From Flectonema sp. DT1601 (lineage: Eukaryota > Euglenozoa > Diplonemea > Diplonemida > Diplonemidae): a DNA stretch of 64,000 nt. The notes beneath the pieces were generated by a model. The model searched no databases, was not told where the DNA came from, and saw nothing but the letters and a program-made list of their open reading frames with translations. The DNA lies in the NCBI GenBank assembly GCA_964019425.1, contig OZ025818.1:620001-684000 (forward strand). The letters are read 5' to 3'. Positions 32,458-47,400 of the stretch are shown here, piece by piece. The position numbers and the translations under genes were made by a program. Each line of letters starts with the position of its first letter. Position 1 is the first letter of the stretch.

Positions 32458-35400
32458 ACCTTAGATGGCTTAATACCACATTCAACTGAAGACAATGTGA
32501 CTGCTCCTGTTGTCACTGAGTGAGTAGTGATAGTGATTTCGTTGTATGCAGCAGGGTGAGGTGAAACAGTGTAACTAGTAGACTCACTGATATCAACATA
32601 CGAAACACCTGAATTATCAGCTGAAGTAATGGTCACCCAATTAATTCCATCAGATGCGAAGCAGACTGTTGCTATGTCGGCTTTCACTGGATTGAAATAG
32701 ACTTCAGATGCGGCAGATTGCACACCAGTTCCAGAAACCCAATTAGAACCACAATCCCAACTAATTGGAACGAGTCCTATTTTTGAACTTCCTGCAAAAG
32801 TTCCGCCAAGTAATCTCAATTTAAACACCTTTCCAGCAACCGGTTGAGCATTCGCTGCTTCTCTTGGGATTACCGAAAACTTTGGAACCCCTGACGGTTC
32901 TTGCAACACCAATCTACTTCTTGAAGCTCCAACAGTCATTTCCCTTTGAACTAAAACATAATTAGTCGTTCCTTCTGGAGCCGCACATAAGTACATTGCT
33001 CCAAAATATTTCTTCACCGTTAATGTCGCGGCTCTCCTTAAAGTTGTTGTCGCGATAGTACCTGGTAATGGAGTTGGAACAGAGCAGTCATTACTTGTGG
33101 TCAGAACGACATCGTATTCTGACGAAGCAGCGTTTGTTAAATAAACTGATACTTGCTGCTCTGATGTCAATAACCCTCTACTAGTTACTGTGTATAATAT
33201 TCCTGATGGTCGTGAGAATCCAGTAACCTGAAAGAATGGATAACCAGATCCATCATTTGGAACAACCAATTGAGGAGTGCCAGTTAATGTTTGAGTATAA
33301 CACACAAAGTGGCTTGTTGCACCTGGAAGAAGTCCTAATCGTAGTGAACTCTTTAATGTGGTTCCAGAGTATGTTGGTGTCCAAACAACACCGCCAGTGA
33401 GACAGTCATCAGCTGATCTTGATAACGCGACTTGACTAGTAGCAAGAACAGATCCGTACAAGAATACTACTGCAGTTCCTTGATCGATGGCTGATACTGA
33501 AAAGTAAACAGCTGATGTACGACTACCAGTTTTAGGATAAAGTGTCAGAAGTGGTTCTACCTGATCTGTATTAGGAAGTGCTGAAAACGTTGATCCATCT
33601 GAGGAAAAGCAAACCTTCGCATTTCCAAAACCAGCAGGAAGGCGAGTCGTGATAATAGCATTCGCTACCGGAAGGGTGATGGCTGTTGAACTTTGACCAC
33701 AACTCTCAGTGTTAACAAATCGCAACTGTTCCATACCAGCCAGAACAATGTTTGATAAAGTCATAGTAAAGTCTGCGTCTTCAATCACCGGTCCTGTTTC
33801 AATAGAAAAAGAAGGAACTCCGTTCGGTAATTTCCCAATCCACGAAATCTCTGAACGCTCTTGACGCAAAATCGACCACTTTCCCTGAACCGTTTCCTGA
33901 TAACAAATAAACGATCTTACCCTCCCTGCAGCTCCAACGAAAGTCGCTCGACTTGCAAGTAACTGCTGTGGGAACGTTCCTGTTCCATTCGCCTCTGCAG
34001 CCTTGATTGGAGCTTCCCAGCAGTCTGATGGTGAGGCTGCTAGGAATAGCATTCCCTGTCTCTGTCCAGACAAAGACACAGTTAAGTCGTTACCTTGCCA
34101 TTCAACTATTGAGAATCTCGGAAGTAAATCCTCAGTAATGACGCTAATAGATGTACTACCTGCGGTACTTGAAGCGAACTTGTTGTTGATGCAAACCCTA
34201 AACGGAGTTGAGCTTGTCTGTGCGTCAACCTCGTATCCAGTAGAATCGACGTATGGTTCATATTTAGTAGGTGAGCTGCAATCAGCAGTACGAGTGTATC
34301 CGATGGAGACTCCAGTGAAATCACCTGATAATTTTAATACGAATGGGATGTTAATTTCTGGTTTCTGAGTGAGATACCAACGAGGAGCTGGAGTTGCTTT
34401 AACTGTAAAGAAAAAACTAGATCCAACTGCGCTGTGGATAACTTCACCAGATCCCAAACAGAATGATAATCTCCTATCAACATGTGATTGATTTGTTGAC
34501 AACTCTAACTGCGCATTGTTTGAAATAAACGGAGTTGTTCTCAGCGGATCTTCACAGAAGCTAATCATATCACCAGCTGACGCCCCCTCAATTGAAAACG
34601 AAATTGTAGTTCCAGCAGTAGGATCGTTTGTTATGATTGTGTAGGTAGCAGCAGCACGTGAATTGGCCCTGTTTCCGATTGCAAAGTATGGCCGTCCTCC
34701 AGATGACGGCAATTGAATTAAACTCCAACCAGAAAATGCCGTCCAATAGCACGCGTAAACCTGCAAAGACTCAGCAATTGGCATTCCTGCAGTACCAGCA
34801 TCGTTGTTTACACGAAGTTGGTTTGGTGATTGAGCAGGAGGACCCTCAAATCTAACAACTGGAGTTGCCGGATGGATGTTTTCAACCATCTTAGTTCCTA
34901 AAGAGTGACCGCTGGTTATGATGCCATCTTCTGCCGCTCGGCATATGTCTGAGTCTTTAGCACCTGAAGGGCATGCGTTATCTAACTTACCGCAGTCTAG
35001 TTGATCGTTTGTTAAAACTAACGAAGCTATATTCTCATTACCTGCAACATTAAGAGGAGGAGTATTTATTAACGTCAGGTGAAGAGGTTCTTCAACAGTT
35101 GGTGTACGAGGTCCATTACAATCAGACTGTGACTTCACACGGTAAAGAACTGATCTGCAGTCTAAGTCTGCTGACGCTGTGGAATCAGCGCACACGTCAC
35201 AATTTTCACCTCCGTACTTAGACAAGCACTGGTTGCAATCTTGCCCACTCCAGAAATTATCGCAAGTACAATCACATTCTGAAGAGTTAGTTAATTGAGC
35301 AAATCCACGACCAGAACATGAAGAGCTTTTTGGACCTTCAACGCATACGCAGTCGGGGTATTTGTGTTCTTTATCTTTGCAAGAGTTGCAGAGATCGTCT

Positions 35401-38400
35401 TGTTTAAACAGAACTGGACAAGTTGCACAGCGTCCCTCAGTATCCTTAATCCATCCATTATTACAACTACATCTACAAGTTCCACCTGATGATGGAATAA
35501 CAGTCGCTTGATATTCTGTTCCACAGTCGCACATACATCTGTCTGGTTCACCATTTGCTCCAGGGACAGTTTTAAATCCAATTTGGCATTTGTCGCAGGT
35601 AGTTGGTCTGAATCCAATAGGACACTTGTCACACCTCTCACCATACCAGTTACCAGTACATTGACAGCTACACAAGTCTTTTGATGCTATTTTTGAAGCG
35701 ACACCTCTACCATTACAGTAGTAGTCATTTGTACATGGTTCACACTTTGGATAGTTGTAGTTGGTGTTAGAACAAGAATCACATTGGTTGTTCTCAATCT
35801 TGTAGCTGCTTGGACAAACATCACAGAATTTACCTGCCCAACTATCCTGGCAAGACAAACAACCACAATCACCGTTATTCTCTCTTATAGGAATAGCACG
35901 GTTACTGCAAATAGATGCTGGGCAGTCTGGTATCGTACAGCTCTCTGCAAAGATACCATTTGGATCAATGCAGGCAGTGCAATCACCCATTGCATCGATT
36001 GCGTATGGCGAAGGACATTCTGTACATGAGAATCCAGTCCATTGACCTTCACATTCACAAGAGCAAACCTTGATGGTGTTTTCAATTGTTAGTCTTGCAG
36101 TACCGTGATTGTTACAAGATTGTTGATTTGAACATTTAACACATTCAGGGAAGTCGTATCTTCCATCAGCACATTCATCGCAATCAACACCAGCAAAACA
36201 AGGAGGACAATAATCACAAGATAAACCAGTTAAGATTGCTTGTGGTTTTCCACATTCGCTAACACCCTTGTAAGTGTCAGTGAATGAAGAAGATGTGAAC
36301 ATGTTCTTGCAAGTACAGACGCATCTATCGTCAACAACACTACCAGAACCACTAACAACACCCGTTGTGGAACAGAATGATTCATCACAAAGAGAGCATC
36401 TCTTCTGTTCAGCTTTATTAAATCCGAAATAGTTTTCTCTGCAGGCGCATTGTCCGTTTTTCCATTCCATTTCTGGAGGGCAGACATCACAGAGATCTCC
36501 CATCCATGGAAAGCTACATTGACAAACACACTTGTTATTATTAATATTCCATCCATCAGCATGATCATTACAATGAGATGAATCACACTGAACACAGTTA
36601 GGGAAGTCGTATGAACCAGACTTACAACCATTACAAGTGTCGTTAAATAACGATGAGCGACAGACATCACATAAATCACCAGTCCAATATCCTTTACAAA
36701 CTCCACAAGTACACTTTGTAATACCTGAAGAGTCTGGTGAGATGGTTGGTGATCCATTCAAACACATAGAAGCATCACATAAGTCACATGTTCCTTGTTT
36801 TGGGTTTCCGAAGTAGCCTGGAGCGCATTCATCACAATTATCACCTCTGAAGTTAGGAGGGCAGTATTCACATCTTGATCCTCCCCAACCTGCTTCACAT
36901 GCAGTGCAAACACAGTTAGCGCCTTGGACATTATGAATACCTCTGTTATTACACCAATTAGCAGTGCATCTACATCCGTGATCAATATCAGTTGTGTTAC
37001 CAGGAGCGCATTCATTACAATTGGCACCACCGTATTCTGGTGGACAGAGAGAGCACGCTAACGGACCAGTTCCATGAGGTTGCCAGAAATTAGAACACGT
37101 ACAGTTACAATGATGGTTATCCAGTGTTGTTACTGCTGTTACTGCATTGCCGTGACACCATCCATCAGCTGTTGTTGGTTCACAGACAAAACAATTTGGA
37201 TATGAAGTAGTTTGTGCAGATACTGGATAACACTGATTACAAGTATCAGGTGGTCCAAATGGTAATGGACAACTGTTACAAAGGTCACCCTCAAATGCAG
37301 TGTTTGCATCACAAGTGCAAACACAAGTATCAGTAACAGTATTTATAGCTGCTGTACCATGACCACTACAGTAAGCTGTATCACATTGAGTACAGGTTGG
37401 GTATCCGAACCTACCAGTTGCACATGAGTCACAAGTTGATGAGAAGATAGAATCACACTGGTTACAAATAGAACCCGTCCACTTATCAGCGCATTCACAT
37501 GTACAAGTAACACCAGATACTGCTTTACCATTATCAGAACATAGTGTTGAATCACATGTTGTGCAAACTCCATCAGAACCTGAATATCCGTCAACACATC
37601 TATCACAGTCACCTGTTGGTCCTAATGCATATGGTGAAGCACAAACATCACATCTACCTGATGACCATCCCTTAATACAATCACAAGAACATGTTTCTTT
37701 ATCAACAAGTGTCGCTTTATTTGAATGTGTTAATCCATTACAGTGAACATTAATAGAGCATTCAGAACATGTTGGGTATTGAATAAATCCAAGTGCGCAT
37801 TGATCACAACTAGAACCTCCATACTTTGAAGGGCAGTCTGAACAACGTGATTCTGGAGTCCACTGAGTTCCAGATGGGCAAGTGCAACTGCAGTTGTAAG
37901 GTGGGCCTCCAGAGAGTCCAACTGGCCATCCCTTACCGCAACCAGATCTGCATTTACAATCACATTCGTTAGGAGATGGAATGGCATACATTCCAGGACC
38001 GTATCTGGCTGTACAGAAATCAACATCACACTTTGTGCAGGTTGTTGACGTATCTCGTATGCTCAAACCGAAGTATCCATCTTCACAACTGTTACAGTTA
38101 CCATCTTGTTTGAATCCTTCAGGACACACAGAACAGGTCTCACCACTCCATCTCGCAATGTTACAGTTGCAGAGACACTTCTGACCACCAGCACTAACAG
38201 TAGCAATACCCTTGTTGTTACAAACACTAGCATCGCATACCTTACATGTCGGGAATTCATAACGAGATGCTGCACAACTTCCACAAGCAGAAGAATCATA
38301 AAGAGAAGTATCACACTGATCACAGACAGTTCCAGTGAATTTATTTCTACAAGCAGTACATGAACAGATAGTAACAAGTGATGAAGGAACAGATGCCGTT

Positions 38401-41400
38401 GGGTCTGATAAAACAGAAACCTTAGCAGTTCCAAACATACACTGAGCAGTACCAGACCTACAACTATTACATCCAAGTGGTTGAGATGGATTACCATAAT
38501 AACCTGTGTTACACTTATCACAGACACCGTCAGGGTAGTACGATGGGTCACATGTTTCACAAGTATCACCTGTCCAACCATAACGACAAGTACACGCACA
38601 GTTGTTTCCAACAATAGAAGCTGTTCCGTGACTGTTACAGTACTCATCAACACACTTACAGGCAAACTTAGGAGATGTAAATCCCGGAACTGATGTATCA
38701 CAAATGCTACATGTTGAAGTGTCATATCCTGGAGGACATTGAGAGCAAGCATTCAGAGTACTTCCTGAAGGTTCCCAATTAGCTCTGCACACACATTGAC
38801 ATCCACTTCCAGCACCAGTCGTACTAGTAGAAACACCATTACCACTACAACATTGTGAACAAGTTGGGTAGTCATTCTGACGACCTGCTGCACATGTTGA
38901 ACACTGAGATCCTGAGTAAATATCTGGGCAAAGATCACAACTTTCCCAGTCTACAGGGGCACTGCCGCTTGCACCGTGCCAGTTTCCAATACACTCGCAG
39001 AGACACTTTGTTGCGGTAGCATCGACCTTTACTGTAATTGCATTGCCTTGACACTGGATGTCGACGTTACAAAGTTCACAGGTTGGGTAGTTAATGCGAC
39101 CATCAGCACACTTGTTGCAATTCATTTGATCAAATCTTGCGTCACATTCACTGCAAGTGTCACCCTGCCAGCTATCAGCACAGTCACAGAGACAAGCTGT
39201 TTGATCAGCGTTAGTAGAACGGACAGTTCCATGACTACTGCAGTGAGTAGCAGCATCACATTCTACACAAGTTGGATAAGTAATTCTACCTGTATCACAA
39301 ACAAGGCAATTGGTTTGTTCAAATATCGGTGGACAAGTCTGACACTGAGCACCCTCCCAGTGATTCATACAATCACAAGTACAGCTAACGTCTCCACTCC
39401 CAGCTGATACTGCAGATGCGCGTCCTGAGCAGTGAGTTGCGTTGGTGCATTGCTCGCATACTAATGCTCCTGGAGTGTTATCAGTAGTGATGTAACCAAT
39501 AGAACAAGCGTTACAGCTGGTACCTCCATATTGAGATTCACAGACATCACAGCTTACTCCATCCCACATATCAGAACAATCACAAACACAATCAGTTCCA
39601 GCCATGTTACTAGTCACTGAAGTACTGTGACCAGAACAGTGAGATTCTATAGTACATTGTCCACATATTGGGAAGTTAGTAAATCCAGTTCGACATCTAT
39701 CACAAGCAGAACCACTGTAATTACCAGGACATAATGAACAATCAGATAAAGACCATTTATTATTACAAGTACAACTACAGTCTGATCTATCACCATTTGA
39801 CATAACAACAGAAGCATGGTTACTACAATGAGCTGCTGTGGTACACTTTGTACAGGTTGGGTATCCAGCGTACCCATCAGCACATTCAGAGCATCCACGA
39901 GTGGCATCATAATTAGCTGGGCAGATGTCACACTTTTCACCCATCCATTGATTGTTACATGTTCCACAAATACATTGAGTCTGTAGGATATCTGTTCTGG
40001 TTGTGTTGGTGTTTCCAGAACAGTGAGTGTCAACATCACACTGTTCACATTGTGGGTAATTTATTCTGCCATAAGCACACAGATCACAGTTAGGTCCTTG
40101 AAACTTATCAGGGCATGTTGAACACGATAGACCTGACCATTGTGTTGAACACTGGCACTCACAGTTTGTCATGTTTACATCAGTTCCTACAGTGTCAGCG
40201 TGACCACTACAATGATCTGATATAGTGCAAGGTTTACATTCTGGGTATGTGATTCTACCTGTTGAACATTTATCACAATCAGATGATCCAAAAGTTTCTG
40301 GAGAACAGATATCACAATTATCTCCTTTCCAAGAATTACTACAGGTGCATATGCATTGATCTTGAGCTACACTTGAAACCACACTAACTGCTTTACCAGA
40401 ACAGTGAGTAGCAATGTCACATCTCGTACATGAAGGGTAGTTAATGTGATCAGCTGCACATGCGCCACAGTCTTGAGTTGTGTCGTATTTTGAATCGCAG
40501 GTATCACAAGAGGCACCTTTCCATTGGTTTCGACATGTACAAGAACAGGTGGTACTTGATATCTCATGATCAGTTACACTTGATGCGTGATCACTGCAGT
40601 GAGTAACTACATCGCACTTCAAACAATCACTACTAGCAGTGTCTAAGAAGTAACCTGTTGCGCACTTATTGCAGTTACTACCTCCCCAGTTTGTTGGACA
40701 GGAATTACACTGTGAACCAATCCACTTGTTAGCGCATTCACAAACACATCCAGTCTGATCAGTATTTGTTACAACAGACACAGCATGTCCTGAACAGTGC
40801 GTTGTATTACTACATGATACACATTCTGGATATCTAATACGACCTGCTGCACAGCTGGCACATGCAGTCGAGTCAAACTTTGATGGGCAATCCTGACACC
40901 TGTCACCTTCAAAGTTTGACTTACAAGTACAAATACACCTTGATTGATCAGTACTTGCTACAGTACTATCAGCATGTCTGTCACTTGTACAGTCAGAAAG
41001 TGTACAAAGAGTACACACTAATGGCATGTCACCTGCCTTTAAGTAACCAGGTTCACATGTACTACAAGTAGCTCCAGTGTAACCTGTCTTACATGTACAC
41101 ATGCATGTAGTCTGGTGTTGGTTGGTTGCAAGTGAAGCAGCGTTTCCATTGCAATTAGCAGCATTGGTACACTGTTCACAGAATGGGTAGTTGACGTGGT
41201 TTTCAGCACACTTGCCACAGTCATCAGCGTAGCTGTACTTGGCAGGGCAGTTTTCGCAAGAGGCTCCTTCCCAGAAGTTACGGCATCCACAAGAACAAGT
41301 ACTCCTGTCAGCGCTTGAAGTTACAGTTGATGCGTGATCGGAACAGTGAAGATCTGATACGCAAAGAGTACATAGTGGGTAACCAAAGTAACCATGAGCA

Positions 41401-44400
41401 CATGAGTCACAATCTCCTGTGTATCCAGTTGGGCAGTACTCACAACTTGGTCCATACCATTGATTCTTACAATCACAAGCACATTCATAGTTAGTCCCCG
41501 CAGTTACTTCAGTCACACTGGTTGCGTGATCACTGCAATGTGATTTCTCTGAGCAAACTCCACAAACAGGAAATGGATGACCGTTGTAGTTCGCAGCACA
41601 GGCTCCACATGCTTGAGATGCATCAAAGTTAGGATCACATTGACTACAATCAGTTCCATAAAACCTATTAGTACAAGTACAAGTACAGCTACCCGGTGTG
41701 TTTATGTCTGACATTTCTGTTGTTGTTACACCGATAGCATTGTTACTGCAGTGAGTGATAACTGAACACTTAGTACATGTAGGATAATTAATATAACCAG
41801 GTTGACATTGATCACAATCAGTTCCTCCATACTTTGGTGGGCAGGTTTCACATTTGCTTCCAATCCATCTGTTTCTGCAAGTACAAGAACAGGTTGATTT
41901 ATCTAATGTCGATGCGCCCTTGTTTGGAGTAGTGAGGTCACTGTGTCCAGAGCAATCAGTAGTTGCATCACACAGAACACAGTTAGGGTATCCAATGTGA
42001 TGAGCAGCACATGCACCACACTCACCAGTAGTTGGAAGGTCGGAACCGTATTCTGCTGGACAGACTGAACAGTCTGAACCAGTCCATGAATTCTTACAAT
42101 TACAAACACAACCCTTTTTATTAAGATTTGATGTGGTTGAATGAGCGTTTCCAAAACAGTGTTTCGTTAGATCACACATCTCACACTCTGGGTAATTAAT
42201 ATGACCAGCATTACATTCATTGCAGTCGGTTCCTTGGAGGTATTTTAAATCGCAAGTACCACAGTCTGAACCAGACCATTTATTTCTACAAGAACACATA
42301 CAAGAAAGTTGATTAGCACTTGGAGCTACTAAAGTGGAATGACCACTGCAGTGTTGTGGACCGGTACACTCAATACAAACACTGTTGACCATGATGTAAG
42401 TATCATCACATCGTGAACAATCTGCTCCAACGTATCCAACCTTGCAATGACATTCACATGCAGTGTTGTCAATGTTTGATAGTACAGTGTTAGAGTTACC
42501 ACTGCAGTCAAGTGTTGGACTGCATTGTCTACATGTTGGGAAAGTAATGTATCCTGAGGCACATTTATTACAACTCGTTCCACTAAACTGACCAGGACAA
42601 GTCTCACACATGTCACCTGTCCATTGATCTGAACATGCACAAGAACATGTTGTTGGAGAGTTTCTCATAGTAGTTGTGGCATGTCCATTGCAGTGGATGT
42701 CAACGTCGCAGCTTTGACAAGTTGGGAAGTTAATTAAAGCTGCTTCACATTCATTACAATTACTTCCAGAGTATGGTGTTAAGCATTGTTCACATCTTGA
42801 ACCAGTCCATTTATTACTACAGCTACAGATACAGTTTGTATGGCTGGCATCACTGACAACTGAAGCACTGTGACCACTGCAATCAACAGCAGGATTACAC
42901 TGAACACAGTTTGGGTATCCAATATAACCAGGAGCGCATTCATTACATGAAGTTCCAGCAATACCAATCGGACAGGTTTCACAACTGTTTCCTGTCCAGC
43001 TGTTTGAACAGACGCATTGACATGTTGTTTTTGTTGCGTCTGAAGTAACTGAAACAGCTCTATTGTTGCAGTGGTATTCTTTAGTACAAAGTGTACATGT
43101 TGGATAATTTATTCTACCATCAGCACATGCATTGCATGTATCTGCCGTATTATCATGAAGAAATTTAGATGGACAGGTCTCACATGCAGAACCAGTCCAC
43201 TGATCAACACAACCAGCACATGAACAACGAAGGTTCTGAATATCAGTAACCACTTGAGTACCGTGATTGTTACAGTCAGCAATATTAGTGCAAAGTTGAC
43301 AGTTTGGATAACCGACGTATAAAGTATCACATTGTTCACACTGTGATCCCTTGAAACCTGTTTTACACTGACACTTACAACTTACCTTGTCATTACTCCA
43401 AGTGCTGTCAGCATTGTTACTGCAGTGTGTTGTAATGTCACATGATACACAATCAGGGTATCCAATTCGGTTAGTAGCACATGAGTTGCATTTACCAGTA
43501 GTTTGATCAAATTCTACTGGGCAGGTTTGACAGCTGTCTCCTGTCCATTTATCAATGCAGGTACAGACACAGGCAGAATTATCTGAGCTGCTGGTTACAA
43601 CTGATGAACGACTTGAACAGTGAGTGGCATCACTGCAGACTTGGCATGCGAGAGGTGATGGTGTCGTTTGCATGTATCCAACAGCACACGTATTACAATT
43701 AGCTCCTTGAAACTCATTAGGGCATCGAGAACAAGAAGATCCAGTCCACTGATTATCACAAGTACAGCGACAGTATTGATCTCCTGCTTGAGGATTGAGA
43801 ACTCCATGACTGCTGCAGTGTTCTTGAACTGTACATCCGTCACAAATTGGAAAAGCTGATGCACTATGACCAACCTCGCACTCAGCACAGTCAGACTGTC
43901 TGAACATTGAATTACAAGTTTGACAATTATCACCAACAAACTTACCCTTACAAGTACACAGACACCTTGTGTGATCAGATGTTACACTAGATGAATGAAT
44001 AGAATCAGTACAGTGAACGTCAATTGAACATTTCACACACCTTGTTGCATCATTAACGTCAGGAATATATCCAATGGAACATCTATTGCAGTCAGCTGGA
44101 GGGGTATCATCCCATCCAACTGGACATGTTGAACAGCTGCTTCCAGTCCATTGATTTCTACACTGACATTCGCAGCTATTCTGAGCAGCGTTTGAAGTAA
44201 CTGAGTCGGCTTTGTTGGAACAGTGTTTTATTACATCACATTGTTCACATTGTGGATAGTTTATTTTGTCTTTACTGCACTCGTCACATTGACTACCACC
44301 AAACTGAGTTGGACAAACTGAACAAGAAGATCCTGTCCACTTTGTGCTACAGTCGCAAGTACAGTCAGTTTTTGAGTTATCACTGGCAACGGTACCGGCA

Positions 44401-47400
44401 TGTCCAGAACAGTGAATGTCGATGTTGCACATTGTGCAAGCTGGGTAGTTAATATAACCGTCTGCACAGCGATCACAGTTCACACCTGAGAAGATGCTTG
44501 GACAGGTATTACATGTTGCACCAGTCCATTCATTACTACAGCTACAGACACACTCTTGAGATATACCTCCTAAACTAGTTACGGTATCAGCGTTGTTGTT
44601 ACAATTAGTTGAAGTAGTACACTGAGTGCAAGGTGATGGCAGAAGTTGATTTGTTGACTTAACAAATCCGATTGAACATTCACCACAAGTAGCTCCAACA
44701 TAACCATCTGAACATGTACAGGCACATCCGTCTTTATTTACATTTGAGGTGATGCTGGTGGCATGAGCATTGCAGTGATCGGTTACAGAACACTGAGAAC
44801 AAGAAGGATAATTGTAGTATCCGATAGCACATTCATCACAGTTACCAGACATTGTGACTGGGCATGTTGAACAGGTCGGACCAGTCCAGCTGTGTGAGCA
44901 TTGACAAACACATGCTGTTTTTTCATAATTAGTTGTAACATCATCAGCGTGATTGCTACAATGACTTCCAACAGAACATTCAACACAAGATGGATATGAA
45001 ATGTGACCAGAGCTACATCTGTTACAAGACGACGTAGATTTCATTGCCTTCATAAATACTTCAATAACACCCGAAGAAGCATTGTCAATACCTGAACATA
45101 AATCGTTAATAGTCAGTTTTTGATTCACATCTCTAAATAAACCATGTCGACCTGTAGTTGTTCCACCAGCACACAAGTTTGCTGGACTAGCTGCAGAACC
45201 AATCAAACCATTTGAACTGATTGTCGCTAGTGAAACTGAAGACTCTACAAACAATGAAGTCTTACCACAGATAAAAGGACCTGATTCTTGAAGTGATGAA
45301 CAGACTGGTTGTTGTTTGATAACTCTACTTGAGTACACCCAAGTAGAGTCAGTCACAGTGTAGAATCGAGCAGTTGCTTGAATGTTGTTAATGACTACCA
45401 TAAATATAACGTTTTCAACTCCATAAGTATGAAGTTTTGATGTAATGTCACCATCATCTAGTTTACAAGTTCCAGTACTGCAAGGTGTTGTTCCGACAGC
45501 TAAACGGGGAACATCAAGAACTGTAGGGTTAATTTCAACTCGTGAAATCATTGTCCAGTCTCTTGCATCTGTCGCTCCAACATCATTTAAAAAGACAGCT
45601 GGACAGGTATTACATGTCGCACCTGTCCAAGAATGATCACAAGTACACGTACAGACAGTGTTATCTCCATTACTAGTCGTGGCAGTTGCATGGCCATTGC
45701 AGTGAACTTTAACATCACAAGAGATGCAGTCTGGATAATTGATATAACCTGTTGCACACTTATCACAGTTACCAGCGTAGTTAGCTGGGCAAGTACTGCA
45801 TGTAGAACCGGTGTAAGCATTGATACAACTGCATTCACATGTCTGCTTATCAGAACTAGAAGTTGCTGAGTTAGCATTCCCAGAACAGTGTTGAGTGATA
45901 TCGCAAAGGGTGCAAGTTGGGAAGTTAATTCTTCCAACAGCACAGGATTTGCAACCAGTTGAAGAATCGAACTGAGAATCACATAAATCACACTGAGATC
46001 CATACCACTGATCAGAACATTGACATTCACACTGCGTGTGATCCATACTGCTAGAGACAGCTGCAGCATGTCCACTACAATGTTGTAATGTAGAGCATTG
46101 AACACACTGTCCCATATCCATGATGTAGTGTTCATCACACTGATCGCATGATGCTCCAACGTATCCAGTGTGACAGATACAAACACATTCTGTTTGTTGA
46201 GTGTTTGGATAAACACCAACTTGAGTCGTACCCCAAGTTTTCCCTTGAGGATGACTACTATTATACCCAGCGTTACCTGAACAGTGAGTAGCAACAGTAC
46301 ATTCAGTACATGTTGGGTAATTTATTCTGGTCGACTCACACTGATCGCAATCATGACCTCCAAACTGCGATGGACAAGTCTCACACAGGGTTCCTGTGAA
46401 TTGAGTTTTACACTTTGTACAGACACATCCATCATATGTAGGATTATTATTAACTTCAACAGCGTTATTATTACAATAAGAAACAGTACATGGGATGCAC
46501 TGATCTGATGCTGTTGGATCAGTGTGATAATCATCAGCACAACGATCACAGTTGGCACCTCCATATTGTGAATCACAGTTTTGACATTGAAGACCACTCC
46601 AGTGAAAGCTACATGTGCACAGGCAGGCAGAATTATCAAAGTTTTTCACAGCAGCAGTGGCATGTCCACTGCAGTGAACAGCTACTTCACAAACACCACA
46701 TATCGGATAGTCAGTCTTTCCACCTGCACACGTGTCGCACATTCCATTTGCTTGATCGAATTTCGAATCACACGTCTCACAACTATTACCAGTCCAGCTG
46801 TTTCTACAAGTGCATACACATTCTTGGTGAGTTGGGTCACTAGTTACGGCAGTTGCACGACCGTTACAGTTAGCCATGGCGTCACATTTAATACAAATGG
46901 TACCAACGTATCCTACAGCACATGTGTTGCAATTTGGTCCTCCGTAATTAGTTGGACATATGTTGCAAGCATCTCCAGTCCAGTGATGTGAACATTGACA
47001 GACGCATTTTGTGTGATCCAGATTTGATGTAGCAGCGCTTGCACGTCCTCCACAGTGGATATCAACGTTGCAAGCTTCACAAGTTGGGTAGTTAATGTGA
47101 CCGACACTGCATGAGTCACATCCGGCAGGATTGAATTGAGATTGACACTCGTCACAAATGATACCTGTTTGGTTGTTTGTTTGTTATTATTATGTTTAGG
47201 AGGAATACTATACAAAAAAGTAAGGAAATAAATAAATACCTTCCCACTGAGCACTGCAGCTACACTCGCAACGGTCGTTATAACAGGTGGAGTCAAATTC
47301 ATGAGTTGCTACTCCGTCGTTAGCAGGTTTAGTACCACAGGTATCAACACCGTGGTATTGACATGTTCCTGCTTGAATGACTGTGCAGTAGGTTTGGAAA

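Noticed and set aside
35291-46991. Many 60-235 codon ORFs on both strands inside the giant gene
   Set aside because: They are other-frame readings of the Cys-rich EGF array, with no starts, splice sites or composition of their own.
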